The translations under genes and the position numbers were made by a program. The notes beneath the pieces were generated by a model. It was not told the DNA's origin. It searched no databases and saw only the letters and a list, made by a program, of their open reading frames with translations. Of a stretch of DNA of 64,000 nt, positions 35,889 through 45,929 are shown piece after piece. Source of the DNA: Streptomyces sp. DSM 15324 (GTDB taxonomy: Bacteria; Actinomycetota; Actinomycetes; Streptomycetales; Streptomycetaceae). The stretch spans positions 251,571 to 315,570 of the forward strand of contig NZ_KQ949025.1 of NCBI RefSeq assembly GCF_001514285.1, read 5' to 3'. Within the stretch, counting starts at the first letter, position 1. The number at the start of each line of letters is the position of its first letter.

Positions 35889-36479
35889 ATGTCTCTCGTT
35901 CTTGACCCCGCCGCCCAGGACCTGCTGTTCCGCGAGGCCCACACCGCGAACACCTTCACCGACGAGCAGGTGACCGACGAGCAGATCCAGGCGATCTACG
36001 ACCTGGTCAAGTTCGGCCCGACCGCCTTCAACCAGACCCCCCTGCGCATCACCCTGGTCCGCTCGGCCGAGGCCCGCGAGCGCCTGGTCCAGCACATGGC
36101 CGACGGCAACAAGGACAAGACGTCCACCGCCCCCCTGGTCGCGATCCTCTCCGCGGACAACGAGTTCCACGAGGAGCTGCCGACCCTGTTCCCGGCCTTC
36201 CCGCAGGCCAAGGACCTCTTCTTCGCCGAGCGCGCGGCCCGCGAGGGCGCCGCCGGGATGAACGCCGCCCTCCAGGCCGCGTACTTCATCATCGGCATCC
36301 GCGCCGCCGGTCTGGCCGCCGGCCCGATGACCGGCCTGGACTTCGAGGGCGTCCGCAAGGAGTTCCTCGACGACGACCACACCCCGCTGATGGTGATCAA
36401 CATCGGCAAGCCCGGCCCGGACGCCTCCTACCCGCGTTCCCCGCGCCTCGCCTACGACGACGTCGTCACCACCGTCTGA
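35889..36479 (+). CDS. Nitroreductase-family oxidoreductase (malonic semialdehyde reductase / RutE-like)
   Basis: A 196-residue FMN-dependent nitroreductase-fold enzyme. VKFGPTAFNQTPLRI is the FMN-contact and dimer block, and SADNEFHEELPTLFPAFPQAKDLF, AAGPMTGLDF and HTPLMVINIGKPG match the RutE/HadB subgroup that reduces malonic semialdehyde to 3-hydroxypropionate. The genuine substrate here is inferred. ATG at 35889. No other rut gene is adjacent. A good promoter precedes it and a bidirectional terminator follows. Confidence 0.9.
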   Translation: MSLVLDPAAQDLLFREAHTANTFTDEQVTDEQIQAIYDLVKFGPTAFNQTPLRITLVRSAEARERLVQHMADGNKDKTSTAPLVAILSADNEFHEELPTLFPAFPQAKDLFFAERAAREGAAGMNAALQAAYFIIGIRAAGLAAGPMTGLDFEGVRKEFLDDDHTPLMVINIGKPGPDASYPRSPRLAYDDVVTTV

Positions 36480-36494
36480 GCGACCCCGCACAGA

Positions 36495-36528
36495 CGAAGA
36501 GGCCCCCGGCTGACCGGGGGCCTCTTCG
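36495..36528. terminator. Bidirectional hairpin terminator
   Basis: CGAAGAGGCCCCCGG at 36495-36509, loop CTGA, and CCGGGGGCCTCTTCG at 36514-36528: a perfect 15-bp stem. It sits between converging genes, 15 bases past one stop and 16 from the other. Confidence 0.93.
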
Positions 36529-36543
36529 CATGTCAGGGGGTGC

Positions 36544-37068
36544 TCACGCCGTCTTCAGCGCCTTCGCCATCTCCGTCAGACGGTCGAAGGACGCCGTACC
36601 CGCGACCACCGTCGTGGAGCCGTCGGTGCCCTGGAGGACGAGGGCGTCGTAGCGCCCGCCGGTGTAGCGGGTCCAGGTGCGGCCGGCGATGTCCTCGGTG
36701 ATCTTGGTCGCCTCGGCGCCCTGGCTCGCCTCCTCGATGAAGTCCGCGCGCTTCTGAGTCGACTGCTCGATCGCGACGTACTCCCCGTCGGGAGTGTGGA
36801 AGCCGAGATGCCAGGAGTCGGAGTCGGCCCCCCGGAAGCGCACGGAGGTCGCCTTCCAGCTCTCGGGCAGGCCCTCGGGCGCGGCCACCGGGTACGACGC
36901 CGCGCGGCGGGCCGTGAGCAGCTCGACGCGGTAGTCGACCCGCTTGACGTCGGGAGCCGTCTCGTCGTGCGGGACGAAGAGGTAGATCACATACGCCGCG
37001 ATGACGATGAGGCCCAGGGAGAGAATCATGTCCCGGGCCGTCTTCTGCTTGCCGTTCGAACCTGCCAC
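36544..37068 (-). CDS. DUF4245 membrane-anchored protein
   Basis: A 174-residue protein with one N-terminal membrane helix (ILSLGLIVIAAYVIYLFVP, residues 15-33) and an outside domain. The features YRVELLTARRAASYPVAAPEGLPESWKATSVRF and GEYVAIEQSTQ, and the end (TVVAGTASFDRLTEMAKAL), match the actinobacterial DUF4245 family. Function unknown. ATG at 37066-37068. Divergent from glpX with about 127 bases between. Confidence 0.88.
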   Translation of the reverse strand: MAGSNGKQKTARDMILSLGLIVIAAYVIYLFVPHDETAPDVKRVDYRVELLTARRAASYPVAAPEGLPESWKATSVRFRGADSDSWHLGFHTPDGEYVAIEQSTQKRADFIEEASQGAEATKITEDIAGRTWTRYTGGRYDALVLQGTDGSTTVVAGTASFDRLTEMAKALKTA

Positions 37069-37195
37069 GCCCCCTATCGTCGCAGGTGCTCAGCCCGCTC
37101 ATCCGTGGGGTCCCCTGCTCATTTTGTCGGACTGGCGATAGAGTCGAGTACCGAACCCTCATCCGGCCGTCGTCGTATCAGAAAGGTGCGCTCCG

Positions 37196-38230
37196 ATGAC
37201 CGAGCACCATCATCTGCCGTCCGAACTCGATGTCCCTTCCGAAGCCCCCGACCGCAACCTCGCCCTGGAACTGGTCCGTGTGACCGAAGCCGCCGCGATG
37301 GCCGCGGGCCGCTGGGTGGGGCGCGGTGACAAGAACGGCGCCGACGGTGCCGCGGTGCGCGCGATGCGGACCCTCGTCTCGACCGTCTCGATGAACGGCG
37401 TCGTCGTCATCGGTGAGGGCGAGAAGGACGAGGCGCCGATGCTGTTCAACGGCGAGCGCGTCGGCGACGGCACCGGGCCGGAGGTGGACATCGCCGTCGA
37501 CCCGATCGACGGGACCACGCTGACGGCCAAGGGCATGCCGAACGCGATCGCGGTGCTCGCGGCGACCGAGCGGGGCGCGATGTTCGACCCGTCCGCCGTG
37601 TTCTACATGGACAAGCTGGTCACCGGCCCCGAGGCGGCCGAGTTCGTCGACATCAACGCACCCGTCGAGGTCAACATCCGGCGGGTCGCCAAGGCCAAGC
37701 GGGCCACCCCGGAGGACGTCACGGTCGTCATCCTGGACCGGCCGCGGCACGAGGGCATGATCAAGGAGATCCGGGACACCGGCGCGCGCATCAAGCTGAT
37801 CTCCGACGGCGATGTGGCCGGCTCGATCCTGGCACTGCGCGAGGGCACCGGCATCGACCTGCTGCTCGGCGTCGGCGGAACGCCGGAGGGCATCATCTCG
37901 GCCTGCGCGGTGAAGTGCCTGGGCGGCACCATCCAGGGCAAGCTCTGGCCCAAGGACGACGAGGAGCGGCAGCGGGCGATCGACGCGGGGCACGATCTCG
38001 ACCGGGTGCTGACGACCGAGGACCTGGTCAAGGGCGAGAACGTGTTCTTCGTCGCCACCGGCATCACGGACGGGGAGCTGCTGCGCGGGGTGCGTTACCG
38101 CTCGGAGACGGCGACGACCGACTCGATCGTGATGCGCTCGCGGTCGGGAACGGTCCGGCGGATCGATTCCGAGCACCGGCTCAGCAAGCTGCGGGCGTAC
38201 AGCGCGATCGACTTCGACCGGGCCAAGTAA
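37196..38230 (+). CDS. glpX: Class II fructose-1,6-bisphosphatase
   Basis: Gluconeogenic enzyme converting fructose-1,6-bisphosphate to fructose-6-phosphate. It has 344 residues with [11 protein letters not shown] and the metal/phosphate motif VDPIDGTTL characteristic of Glp[32 protein letters not shown] is the second conserved block. This class is the normal and often sole FBPase in Actinobacteria. ATG at 37196 has AGAAAGG upstream. A terminator follows the stop. Confidence 0.97.
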   Translation: MTEHHHLPSELDVPSEAPDRNLALELVRVTEAAAMAAGRWVGRGDKNGADGAAVRAMRTLVSTVSMNGVVVIGEGEKDEAPMLFNGERVGDGTGPEVDIAVDPIDGTTLTAKGMPNAIAVLAATERGAMFDPSAVFYMDKLVTGPEAAEFVDINAPVEVNIRRVAKAKRATPEDVTVVILDRPRHEGMIKEIRDTGARIKLISDGDVAGSILALREGTGIDLLLGVGGTPEGIISACAVKCLGGTIQGKLWPKDDEERQRAIDAGHDLDRVLTTEDLVKGENVFFVATGITDGELLRGVRYRSETATTDSIVMRSRSGTVRRIDSEHRLSKLRAYSAIDFDRAK

Positions 38231-38236
38231 CGTCAA

Positions 38237-38274
38237 GAAGTGGGCGCCCCCGGTGCGGAGGGGGCGCCCACTTC
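38237..38274. terminator. Bidirectional terminator between glpX and the wbl gene
   Basis: GAAGTGGGCGCCCCC (38237-38251), 8-base loop, GGGGGCGCCCACTTC (38260-38274): a perfect 15-bp stem between converging genes. Confidence 0.93.
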
Positions 38275-38291
38275 CGCGTCGGCGGCTCCCC

Positions 38292-38663
38292 CTAGCCCGC
38301 CTGCGCTATGCGGCCGGCCGTTCTGGCGGCCTTCTTCAGTTCCATGTCGCGGCGGCGGCGTCGGGCCAGGACGACCCGGCGTTCGGCGGCGGTCAGGCCG
38401 CCCCAGACGCCGTAGGGCTCGGGCTGGAGCAGGGCGTGCTCCCGGCACTCCACCATGACGGGGCAGCGGGCGCACACCCGCTTCGCGGCCTCTTCGCGGG
38501 AGAGGCGGGCGGCGGTGGGCTCCTTGGAGGGAGCGAAGAACAAACCGGCCTCGTCGCGTCGGCACACCGCCTCGGTATGCCAGGGAGCATCTTGGTCGCG
38601 CGCTGGCACCCGCTGGGCCGGAACGGCGGCGACCTGCAGGGACGAATGCGGCGGTTGCAGCAC
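38292..38663 (-). CDS. wblI: WhiB-like iron-sulfur regulator
   Basis: A 123-residue Wbl protein. Four conserved cysteines hold a [4Fe-4S] cluster: one in EAVCRRDEAGLFFAP, then CARCPVMVEC. The turn GVWGGLT and the basic C-terminus (RRVVLARRRRRDMELKK) form the region that contacts DNA next to the sigma factor. Such proteins tune transcription of development or redox genes. The symbol is by resemblance of position (between glpX and a class I fumarase) to S. coelicolor wblI; the sequence alone shows only the family. ATG at 38661-38663. Confidence 0.9.
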   Translation of the reverse strand: MLQPPHSSLQVAAVPAQRVPARDQDAPWHTEAVCRRDEAGLFFAPSKEPTAARLSREEAAKRVCARCPVMVECREHALLQPEPYGVWGGLTAAERRVVLARRRRRDMELKKAARTAGRIAQAG

Positions 38664-38768
38664 GGGTCTACTCCTGACGACGGCTTCGCGAGCGAGAGAC
38701 GATGCAGCAAGGCCTACCCGCTGTACGCGCGCCTATGCACTGCGTCCCGAACCGCTGATTCACGACCG

Positions 38769-39458
38769 TCAATGGCCCAGGTGTTTGCGCAAACCCTTGT
38801 CGACCTTGCGCTGCACGCGATCGAGGATGTCCGCGACACGTCTGCCGCGCTTCGGCCGGCCCTCGATGTTGCCGAGCACCGCCCAGCCGTCGACGTAGAC
38901 CACGGGGGCGTCCGGTTCGGGCGAGTCGAGGGCGTCCACCTCGAAGTTGCCGAGGACGCCGCCGCCGGTGCCGCGCAGCGACACGTTCTCCGGGACGTAC
39001 ACCTCGACGTTACCGAAGACGGACCAGGCCTTGATCATGACCTGCTGGTACTCGAAGAGTGCCTCGCTGAGGTCGATCTCGACGCTGCCGAAGACCGCGT
39101 ACGCGTGGATACGGCGGCCCGCGCGCCAGCGGCCCCGGCGGCTGGCGCTGCTGAACACCGCGACCACGTTGTCGTCGGGGTCGGCGGGGATCGCGCCGCG
39201 GTCGGGGTGGCTCGGGGCGCCGACGGGTGCCGTCCGGCGGGCGTGGGCGGCGGGCAGGTCCCGGATGAAGACCTCCAGTTCGCCGACCGTCTTGGCGGCC
39301 AGCACGCCCTCCACGCGCTCGGCGTGCTCGTCGGCGGTCAGCCGGCCCTCGGCCAGGGCCTCGCGCAGGATGTCGGCGACGCGGTCGCGGTCGGCGTCCG
39401 AGGCGCGCAGCGGGGTGGGCGGTGTGGGGGCGGCAGCGGTCTGCTTCTGAAGGTCCAC
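38769..39458 (-). CDS. DUF1707 and LiaF-like cell-wall-response domain protein
   Basis: A 229-residue protein. The N-terminal DUF1707 (LRASDADRDRVADILREALAEGRLTADEHAERVEGVLAAKTVGEL) precedes a beta-helical C-terminal domain (VVAVFSSASRRG, AYAVFGSVEIDLSEA, WSVFGNVEVYVPENV, GVLGNFEV) like the cell-wall-active antibiotics response domain of LiaF. No membrane helix. The frame is open to 39479, but the GTG at 39456-39458 starts the usual VDLQKQ N-terminus and lies seven bases after a TACGCT -10-like box, suggesting a leaderless mRNA. An ATCGCGAT palindrome at 39485-39492 may be an operator. Confidence 0.85.
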   Translation of the reverse strand: MDLQKQTAAAPTPPTPLRASDADRDRVADILREALAEGRLTADEHAERVEGVLAAKTVGELEVFIRDLPAAHARRTAPVGAPSHPDRGAIPADPDDNVVAVFSSASRRGRWRAGRRIHAYAVFGSVEIDLSEALFEYQQVMIKAWSVFGNVEVYVPENVSLRGTGGGVLGNFEVDALDSPEPDAPVVYVDGWAVLGNIEGRPKRGRRVADILDRVQRKVDKGLRKHLGH

Positions 39459-39617
39459 GGGACCAGCGTACCCAAACACGATAGATCGCGATAGTCCCCG
39501 CTCGGCCGGATCGAACTGAGCCTTACCTCACAACCTCCGTGCTCCCCGCAGGTTCTAGGCTGGTGAGGCCCGCCAGTGTCGGCGGGCCGCCGTCTGCAGA
39601 GTGAGGAATGGGCTGCG

Positions 39618-41288
<1,671 letters not shown>

Positions 41289-41299
41289 CGGCAGACGTC

Positions 41300-41335
41300 C
41301 GGCACTGCCCCTCCGAGCACGGCGGGGCAGTGCCG
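41300..41335. terminator. Terminator after the class I fumarase
   Basis: CGGCACTGCCCC (41300-41311), 12-base loop, GGGGCAGTGCCG (41324-41335): a perfect 12-bp stem between converging genes. Confidence 0.9.
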
Positions 41336-41362
41336 TCCCGGGCGGGGCGTCGCCCGACTGCG

Positions 41363-42904
41363 TCATCCACGTGCCCACAACACGATCTCGCTTCGCCGCG
41401 TCCCGGCCAGCCAGCGCCCGTCGGGGCTGAACGACACGGCCATGGTGCCTTCCGCCTCCGCGGGCAGCCAGGTGCGCCGGTAGCCGGAGAGGTCCCAGAC
41501 CGCGACCTCGGCGTGCTCCCCGATACTCGCGCAGAGCAGACCCGGCCGGCCACAGAAGGCGAGGGACCACACAGGCCCGGGGCGGTCGGGCGAGACGGCC
41601 TGGTACACGCGGCGCCCTGTCGCCCCGTTCCACAGCGCGACGCGCCCACCCACGGTGCCCGTGGCCAGAAGCCCTCCGTCGGCGGACACGGCCACGCAGT
41701 TGAGCGCGTCCTTGTCGTCGGCCACGGAGCAGCGGAGCCGTCTCGTGCCGAGCGCCCACAGTTTGGCCTCACCGTCGGCTCCGACGGCGGCCAGCGCGCT
41801 GCCGTCGACGCTCACGCTCAGCGCCGAGGCACCGCCGGGTGCCTGCGGGAGTGAGGCGACCTCGCGCTTCAGGGCCGTGTCCCAGACCGAGACGCTGCCG
41901 CCCGGTCCGGTCGTGGCGACGACGAGGGACTTGCCGTCCGCGCTGTAGGCGATGACGTAGCGGTCGAACATTCCGCGGTCGGACACGGCCAACCGTCGCC
42001 GGTCGTCGACCCCCCAGAAGGAGACGGTGCTTTCGGGACCGCCGGCAGCCGTGGCCAGCACCTTCCCGTCCGGGCTGAAGGCAGCCTGCCGCTCGAAGCG
42101 ACTGCCCTCGTCCATGATCCCGAGCAGTCTGCCCGTCTCGGTGCGCCACAGGTAGATCTCGGCCTCCCCGGAGCTGTTGGTTCCAGTGGCCGCGAAAATC
42201 GATCCGTCCGGGCTGAAGACGGGACCGCTCAGTAGCTGGCTGCCCTCGGGCTGGGCGACGGTGCGTACGGCGGACCACGAGGGCTCGTGCCGCAGCGCGC
42301 GGGACGACCAGGTGGTGAGCGCGCCGAGCCCGGCGAAGGTGCCGAGGCAGACGGACTGCAGCAGGCGCCGACGCGCCGTCGGCCGATGCGGACCGCGCGG
42401 GGCGGACTCGCTCCGTGCGGCCACCCGCTCGGGGCCCGGGAGTCCCTCGGAGATGTCCGGTGGGGTCTGCGAGGTGCCGCCGTCGGCCACCGCCGTGCGG
42501 TTGGCCGCCCGGGCCGTACGGGCGACGCGTGCCTGGCGGACACGGGTGGGCTGGAGGGAGCGGCCGGCTTCCAGGTGTTCGGCCGCCCAGTCGACCAGGG
42601 CCAGTTCGTCGAGCAGCCCGCCGTCCACGTCGGCACCCTTCTTGCGTGCCTCGTCGATGATCAGCGCGGCCACGATGACAAGGTCTTCACTCTCATCGGG
42701 CCGGTGCCCCTGGGTGAGCCAGCCAGAGATCGTCGATCGTTTCGCGGTCGCGTCGGGCCGCGGAACGAGCAGCTCCCTCGCCAGGGCGTTCCATGACACG
42801 GCCGTGCCGACCTGTCTCCGCAGCCGACCCAGGTCCAGGAGATGACGCCGGAACCGGGAGTCCGGGTCCTCCGACTCGGGTTCTTCGGTTTTCCCGACCG
42901 CCAT
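41363..42904 (-). CDS. HTH / transmembrane / WD40-propeller protein
   Basis: A 513-residue protein. Residues 15-80 look like an XRE-type helix-turn-helix (SWNALARELLVPRPDATAKRSTISGWLTQGHRP). A basic linker with RRR then precedes a membrane helix near residues 181-199 (LLQSVCLGTFAGLGALTTW). Residues 215-513 hold WD40-like blades (VFSPDGSIFAATGTN, AFSPDGKVLATAAGG, AVSADGGLLATGTVGG, SFSPDGRWLAGTRR, each with a following W). N-in topology would put the propeller outside. It may be a membrane-tethered sensor. It could also be a shortened relative of the STAND/WD40 proteins of Streptomyces. Function unknown. ATG at 42902-42904. Confidence 0.8.
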   Translation of the reverse strand: MAVGKTEEPESEDPDSRFRRHLLDLGRLRRQVGTAVSWNALARELLVPRPDATAKRSTISGWLTQGHRPDESEDLVIVAALIIDEARKKGADVDGGLLDELALVDWAAEHLEAGRSLQPTRVRQARVARTARAANRTAVADGGTSQTPPDISEGLPGPERVAARSESAPRGPHRPTARRRLLQSVCLGTFAGLGALTTWSSRALRHEPSWSAVRTVAQPEGSQLLSGPVFSPDGSIFAATGTNSSGEAEIYLWRTETGRLLGIMDEGSRFERQAAFSPDGKVLATAAGGPESTVSFWGVDDRRRLAVSDRGMFDRYVIAYSADGKSLVVATTGPGGSVSVWDTALKREVASLPQAPGGASALSVSVDGSALAAVGADGEAKLWALGTRRLRCSVADDKDALNCVAVSADGGLLATGTVGGRVALWNGATGRRVYQAVSPDRPGPVWSLAFCGRPGLLCASIGEHAEVAVWDLSGYRRTWLPAEAEGTMAVSFSPDGRWLAGTRRSEIVLWARG

Positions 42905-43122
42905 TCCGGCCGTCCCTTCCCCGCCCAGGACCAGTCCGAAAGACTGTCCGACTGGACGTCGGACAGCCGCGGCAGGCCCCGTGCCGTGCCACCGACCTGG
43001 GTCAATACCCGGTTCGCGGGTGGGCTATCCGAACCGCGTGCCGGATGCCGCGTCGTCCCGGTGCAGTTGCCGCACACGGCCGGCAGGTTGCCGCCGTGGC
43101 TGTCCCGAACCGGGGGTTGCAC

Positions 43123-43350
43123 ATGATCTCTTCCGCGCATGCCGCCACGCTGGTCGCCCTGGGTGTACTCGCGGTGCTGGTGAGCGTCCTCATCGCTGCT
43201 GCGGCTGGTGCCGCGGCGGCGTTCCTGGCCCGCAGGGCCGGTGAGGCGACACCCGCTGCGCTGCTGTCCGGCGGCAAGGCGTTCATCCGGATCCTGACTC
43301 TGGCCACGGCCGTACTCCTCGCCGTCGCCGGCTGGGTCGCCTCGCGCTGA
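43123..43350 (+). CDS. Small two-helix membrane protein
   Basis: A 75-residue protein with two membrane helices (residues 7-30 and 54-72) separated by a short basic loop (FLARRAGEATPAALLSGGKAF). The ATG at 43123 has CGGGGG about 7 bases upstream. A longer frame upstream is antisense to the WD40 gene and unlikely. Family not recognised. It is divergent from the WD40 gene. Confidence 0.65.
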   Translation: MISSAHAATLVALGVLAVLVSVLIAAAAGAAAAFLARRAGEATPAALLSGGKAFIRILTLATAVLLAVAGWVASR

Positions 43351-43403
43351 ACGCGTCAGGCCGGCAACCGACCGACGACCGTTGGTACGGACGGGTCATC
43401 AAA

Positions 43404-43433
43404 CGGCGGGCGGGGGAACATCCCCGCCCGCCG
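43404..43433 (+). terminator. GC-rich hairpin before fumC
   Basis: CGGCGGGCGGGG (43404-43415), loop GAACAT, CCCCGCCCGCCG (43422-43433): a 12-bp perfect stem. It ends 16 bases before the fumC ATG, so it either ends the small gene's transcript or lies in the fumC leader. Confidence 0.7.
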
Positions 43434-43449
43434 CGGTGCTGACCGGATC

Positions 43450-44835
43450 ATGAGCGAATACCGCATCGAGCACGACTCCATGGGCGAAGTACGCGTCCCC
43501 GCTGACGCAAAGTGGCGGGCGCAGACGCAGCGGGCCGTGGAGAACTTCCCCGTGTCCGGGCAGCGGATCGAGCGGGCGCACATCGAGGCGCTGGCGCGGA
43601 TCAAGGGTGCCGCCGCGAAGGTGAACGCCGAGCTCGGGGTGCTCGACAAGGACGTGGCCGGGGCGATCCAGGAGGCGGCCGCCGAGGTGGCCGAGGGGAC
43701 CTGGGACGCGCACTTCCCGGTGGACGTGTTCCAGACGGGGTCCGGCACGTCGTCGAACATGAACACCAACGAGGTCATCGCCACGCTGGCGAGCGAGCGG
43801 CTCGGCCGGGACGTCCACCCCAACGACCACGTCAACGCGTCGCAGTCGTCGAACGACGTCTTCCCCTCCTCGATCCACATCGCCGCCACCGCCGCCGTCA
43901 CCCGGGACCTGATCCCCGCCCTGGAGCACCTCGCCGAGGCGCTCGGCCGCAAGGCCGAGGAGTTCGCGGACGTGGTGAAGTCCGGGCGGACCCACCTCAT
44001 GGACGCCACTCCCGTGACGCTCGGACAGGAGTTCGGCGGGTACGCCGCCCAGGTGCGTCACGGCGTGGAGCGGCTGCGCGCCTCCCTCCCCCGGCTCGCC
44101 GAACTGCCCCTCGGCGGGACCGCCGTCGGGACCGGGATCAACACCCCGCCCGGTTTCTCCGCCGCCGTCATCGAGGAGGTGGCGCGGGCCACCGCTCTGC
44201 CGCTGACCGAGGCCCGGGACCACTTCGAGGCCCAGGGCGCCCGGGACGGGATCGTGGAGACCAGCGGGCAGCTGCGGACCGTCGCGGTCTCCCTGACGAA
44301 GATCGCCAACGATCTGCGCTGGATGGCCTCGGGGCCGCGGACGGGTCTGGCGGAGATCTCGCTGCCCGACCTCCAGCCCGGGTCCTCGATCATGCCCGGC
44401 AAGGTGAACCCGGTCGTCCCGGAGGCCGTGCTGATGGTCGCCGCCCAGGTCATGGGCAACGACGCCACCGTCGCCGCCGCCGGAGCGGCCGGCAACTTCG
44501 AGCTCAACGTCATGCTCCCGGTCATCGCCAAGAACGTGCTGGAGTCGATCCGGCTGCTGGCGAACGTCTCGCGGCTGCTCGCCGACCGGACCGTGGACGG
44601 GATCGTGGCGCACCGGGAGCGGGCCCGCGAGTACGCCGAGTCCTCCCCCTCCGTCGTCACCCCGCTCAACAAGTACATCGGCTACGAGGAGGCCGCCAAG
44701 GTCGCCAAGAAGGCCCTGGCGCAGCGTCGGACGATCCGCGACGTCGTCCTCGAAAGCGGGTATGTGGAGCGCGGCATGCTGACGGTCGAACAACTCGACG
44801 AAGCCCTGGATGTCCTGCGGATGACGCGCCCGTAA
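43450..44835 (+). CDS. fumC: Class II fumarate hydratase
   Basis: A 461-residue iron-independent fumarase. The superfamily signature [11 protein letters not shown] is present, with [31 protein letters not shown] and [18 protein letters not shown] forming the active site. ATG at 43450. Together with the class I gene the cell has an oxidant-sensitive and an oxidant-resistant enzyme for the same TCA step, which adjoins the succinate dehydrogenase reaction. The ribosome site is weak. Confidence 0.97.
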   Translation: MSEYRIEHDSMGEVRVPADAKWRAQTQRAVENFPVSGQRIERAHIEALARIKGAAAKVNAELGVLDKDVAGAIQEAAAEVAEGTWDAHFPVDVFQTGSGTSSNMNTNEVIATLASERLGRDVHPNDHVNASQSSNDVFPSSIHIAATAAVTRDLIPALEHLAEALGRKAEEFADVVKSGRTHLMDATPVTLGQEFGGYAAQVRHGVERLRASLPRLAELPLGGTAVGTGINTPPGFSAAVIEEVARATALPLTEARDHFEAQGARDGIVETSGQLRTVAVSLTKIANDLRWMASGPRTGLAEISLPDLQPGSSIMPGKVNPVVPEAVLMVAAQVMGNDATVAAAGAAGNFELNVMLPVIAKNVLESIRLLANVSRLLADRTVDGIVAHRERAREYAESSPSVVTPLNKYIGYEEAAKVAKKALAQRRTIRDVVLESGYVERGMLTVEQLDEALDVLRMTRP

Positions 44836-44907
44836 CCTTTCGCCGCGGCGCGCAGAACCGTGACGCGCGCCGCAGCGTCGTATGCCCATGGCACCTAATA
44901 TCTGTGC

Positions 44908-45600
44908 ATGGCAGACGGTGGAGCGGTGAGACGCGTGGGAACAGGCGGTACGGCGGCGTTCTGGGCGCCCGGGAACCAGATCCTGTGGCGCTACCGGGAG
45001 AACGGCGGCCCGGGCTTCCACATCGCCCGCCCGGTCACCGTGGTCCGTGACGACGAGGAACTCCTCGCGGTCTGGCTGGCGCCCGGCACCCAGGTCGTCA
45101 AGCCCGTGCTCGCCGACGGCACCCCGCTGCACCAGGAGCCGTTGCCGACGCGCTACACCAAGCCCCGGACCGTCCAGCGCGACCGCTGGTTCGGCACCGG
45201 TGTGCTGAAGCTGGCCCGGCCCGGCGAGCCCTGGTCCGTGTGGCTGTTCTGGGAGCCGGGCTGGCAGTTCAAGAACTGGTACGTCAACCTGGAGGAGCCG
45301 CTGTCGCGTTGGGACGGCGGAGTGGACTCCGAGGATCACTTTCTGGACATCTGCGTGTACCCCGACCGCAGTTGGGGCTGGCGCGACGAGGACGAGTTCG
45401 CGCAGGCCCAGCAGGACGGACTGATGGACGCCGCCGTCGCCGAGCGGGCGCGCAAGGCGGGCCGAGCGGCGGTGGAGGTGATCGGCGCCTGGGAGGCTCC
45501 CTTCAACAAGGGCTGGCAGCACTGGCGCCCGGATCCCTCCTGGGCCGTACCGTTGCTTCCGGAGGACTGGGACCGAGTCCCGGCGCACGTGTCCACATGA
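44908..45600 (+). CDS. DUF402 / FomD-like protein
   Basis: A 230-residue protein of the DUF402 (FomD) superfamily. WFGTGVLKLARPGEPWSVWLFWEPGWQFKNWYVNLEEPLSRW and DICVYPDRSWGWRDEDEF are the conserved core with the acidic metal-binding residues; GHWxPDPSWAVP-like GWQHWRPDPSW closes it. Relatives hydrolyse nucleotidyl-phosphonate or nucleoside diphosphate bonds; the specific substrate is unknown. ATG at 44908. No fosfomycin gene is nearby. Confidence 0.88.
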   Translation: MADGGAVRRVGTGGTAAFWAPGNQILWRYRENGGPGFHIARPVTVVRDDEELLAVWLAPGTQVVKPVLADGTPLHQEPLPTRYTKPRTVQRDRWFGTGVLKLARPGEPWSVWLFWEPGWQFKNWYVNLEEPLSRWDGGVDSEDHFLDICVYPDRSWGWRDEDEFAQAQQDGLMDAAVAERARKAGRAAVEVIGAWEAPFNKGWQHWRPDPSWAVPLLPEDWDRVPAHVST

Positions 45601-45605
45601 GACCC

Positions 45606-45636
45606 TTGCTGCGCCCCCGGGCAGGAAACGTAGGAT
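45606..45636 (+). promoter_or_regulatory. Possible promoter before the small ORF and phosphatase gene
   Basis: TTGCTG (45606-45611), 19-base spacer, TAGGAT (45631-45636). The -10 matches the Streptomyces consensus well; the spacer is one base long. Confidence 0.4.
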
Positions 45637-45716
45637 CGTCCTCCGCAAGACCATCGAACAGCAACTCCCGGGGCCGACACCGGGTCTGACCGAACGTCAC
45701 CGAGGGGCGGCAGGAC

Positions 45717-45929
45717 GTGAGCGAGGGGTACGAGGGCAACACCGGCGGGGCCGTGAGCACGGACGGCGCCCGCTGCCGGAGCCGCGCCCGGTCCTCCGGT
45801 GGCACAGGAACAGCCTCTGACCACGCGGGAATTCCGTTCCGGGGACAGGTATTCCGGGTATCGGGTTTTCTGCGGGACCAACTGTGTGCGCGCCGCGCAG
45901 CCCCGGACGGACGGATTCGACACGCGTGA
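45717..45929 (+). CDS. Possible small upstream ORF coupled to the phosphatase gene
   Basis: A 70-residue frame from GTG 45717 with GGCAGGA about 5 bases upstream. Its TGA (45927-45929) overlaps the likely GTG start of the phosphatase by four bases (GTGA), the arrangement seen between real coupled genes here. The peptide is hydrophilic and matches nothing I know. It could be a regulatory leader peptide or a chance frame. Confidence 0.35.
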   Translation: MSEGYEGNTGGAVSTDGARCRSRARSSGGTGTASDHAGIPFRGQVFRVSGFLRDQLCARRAAPDGRIRHA

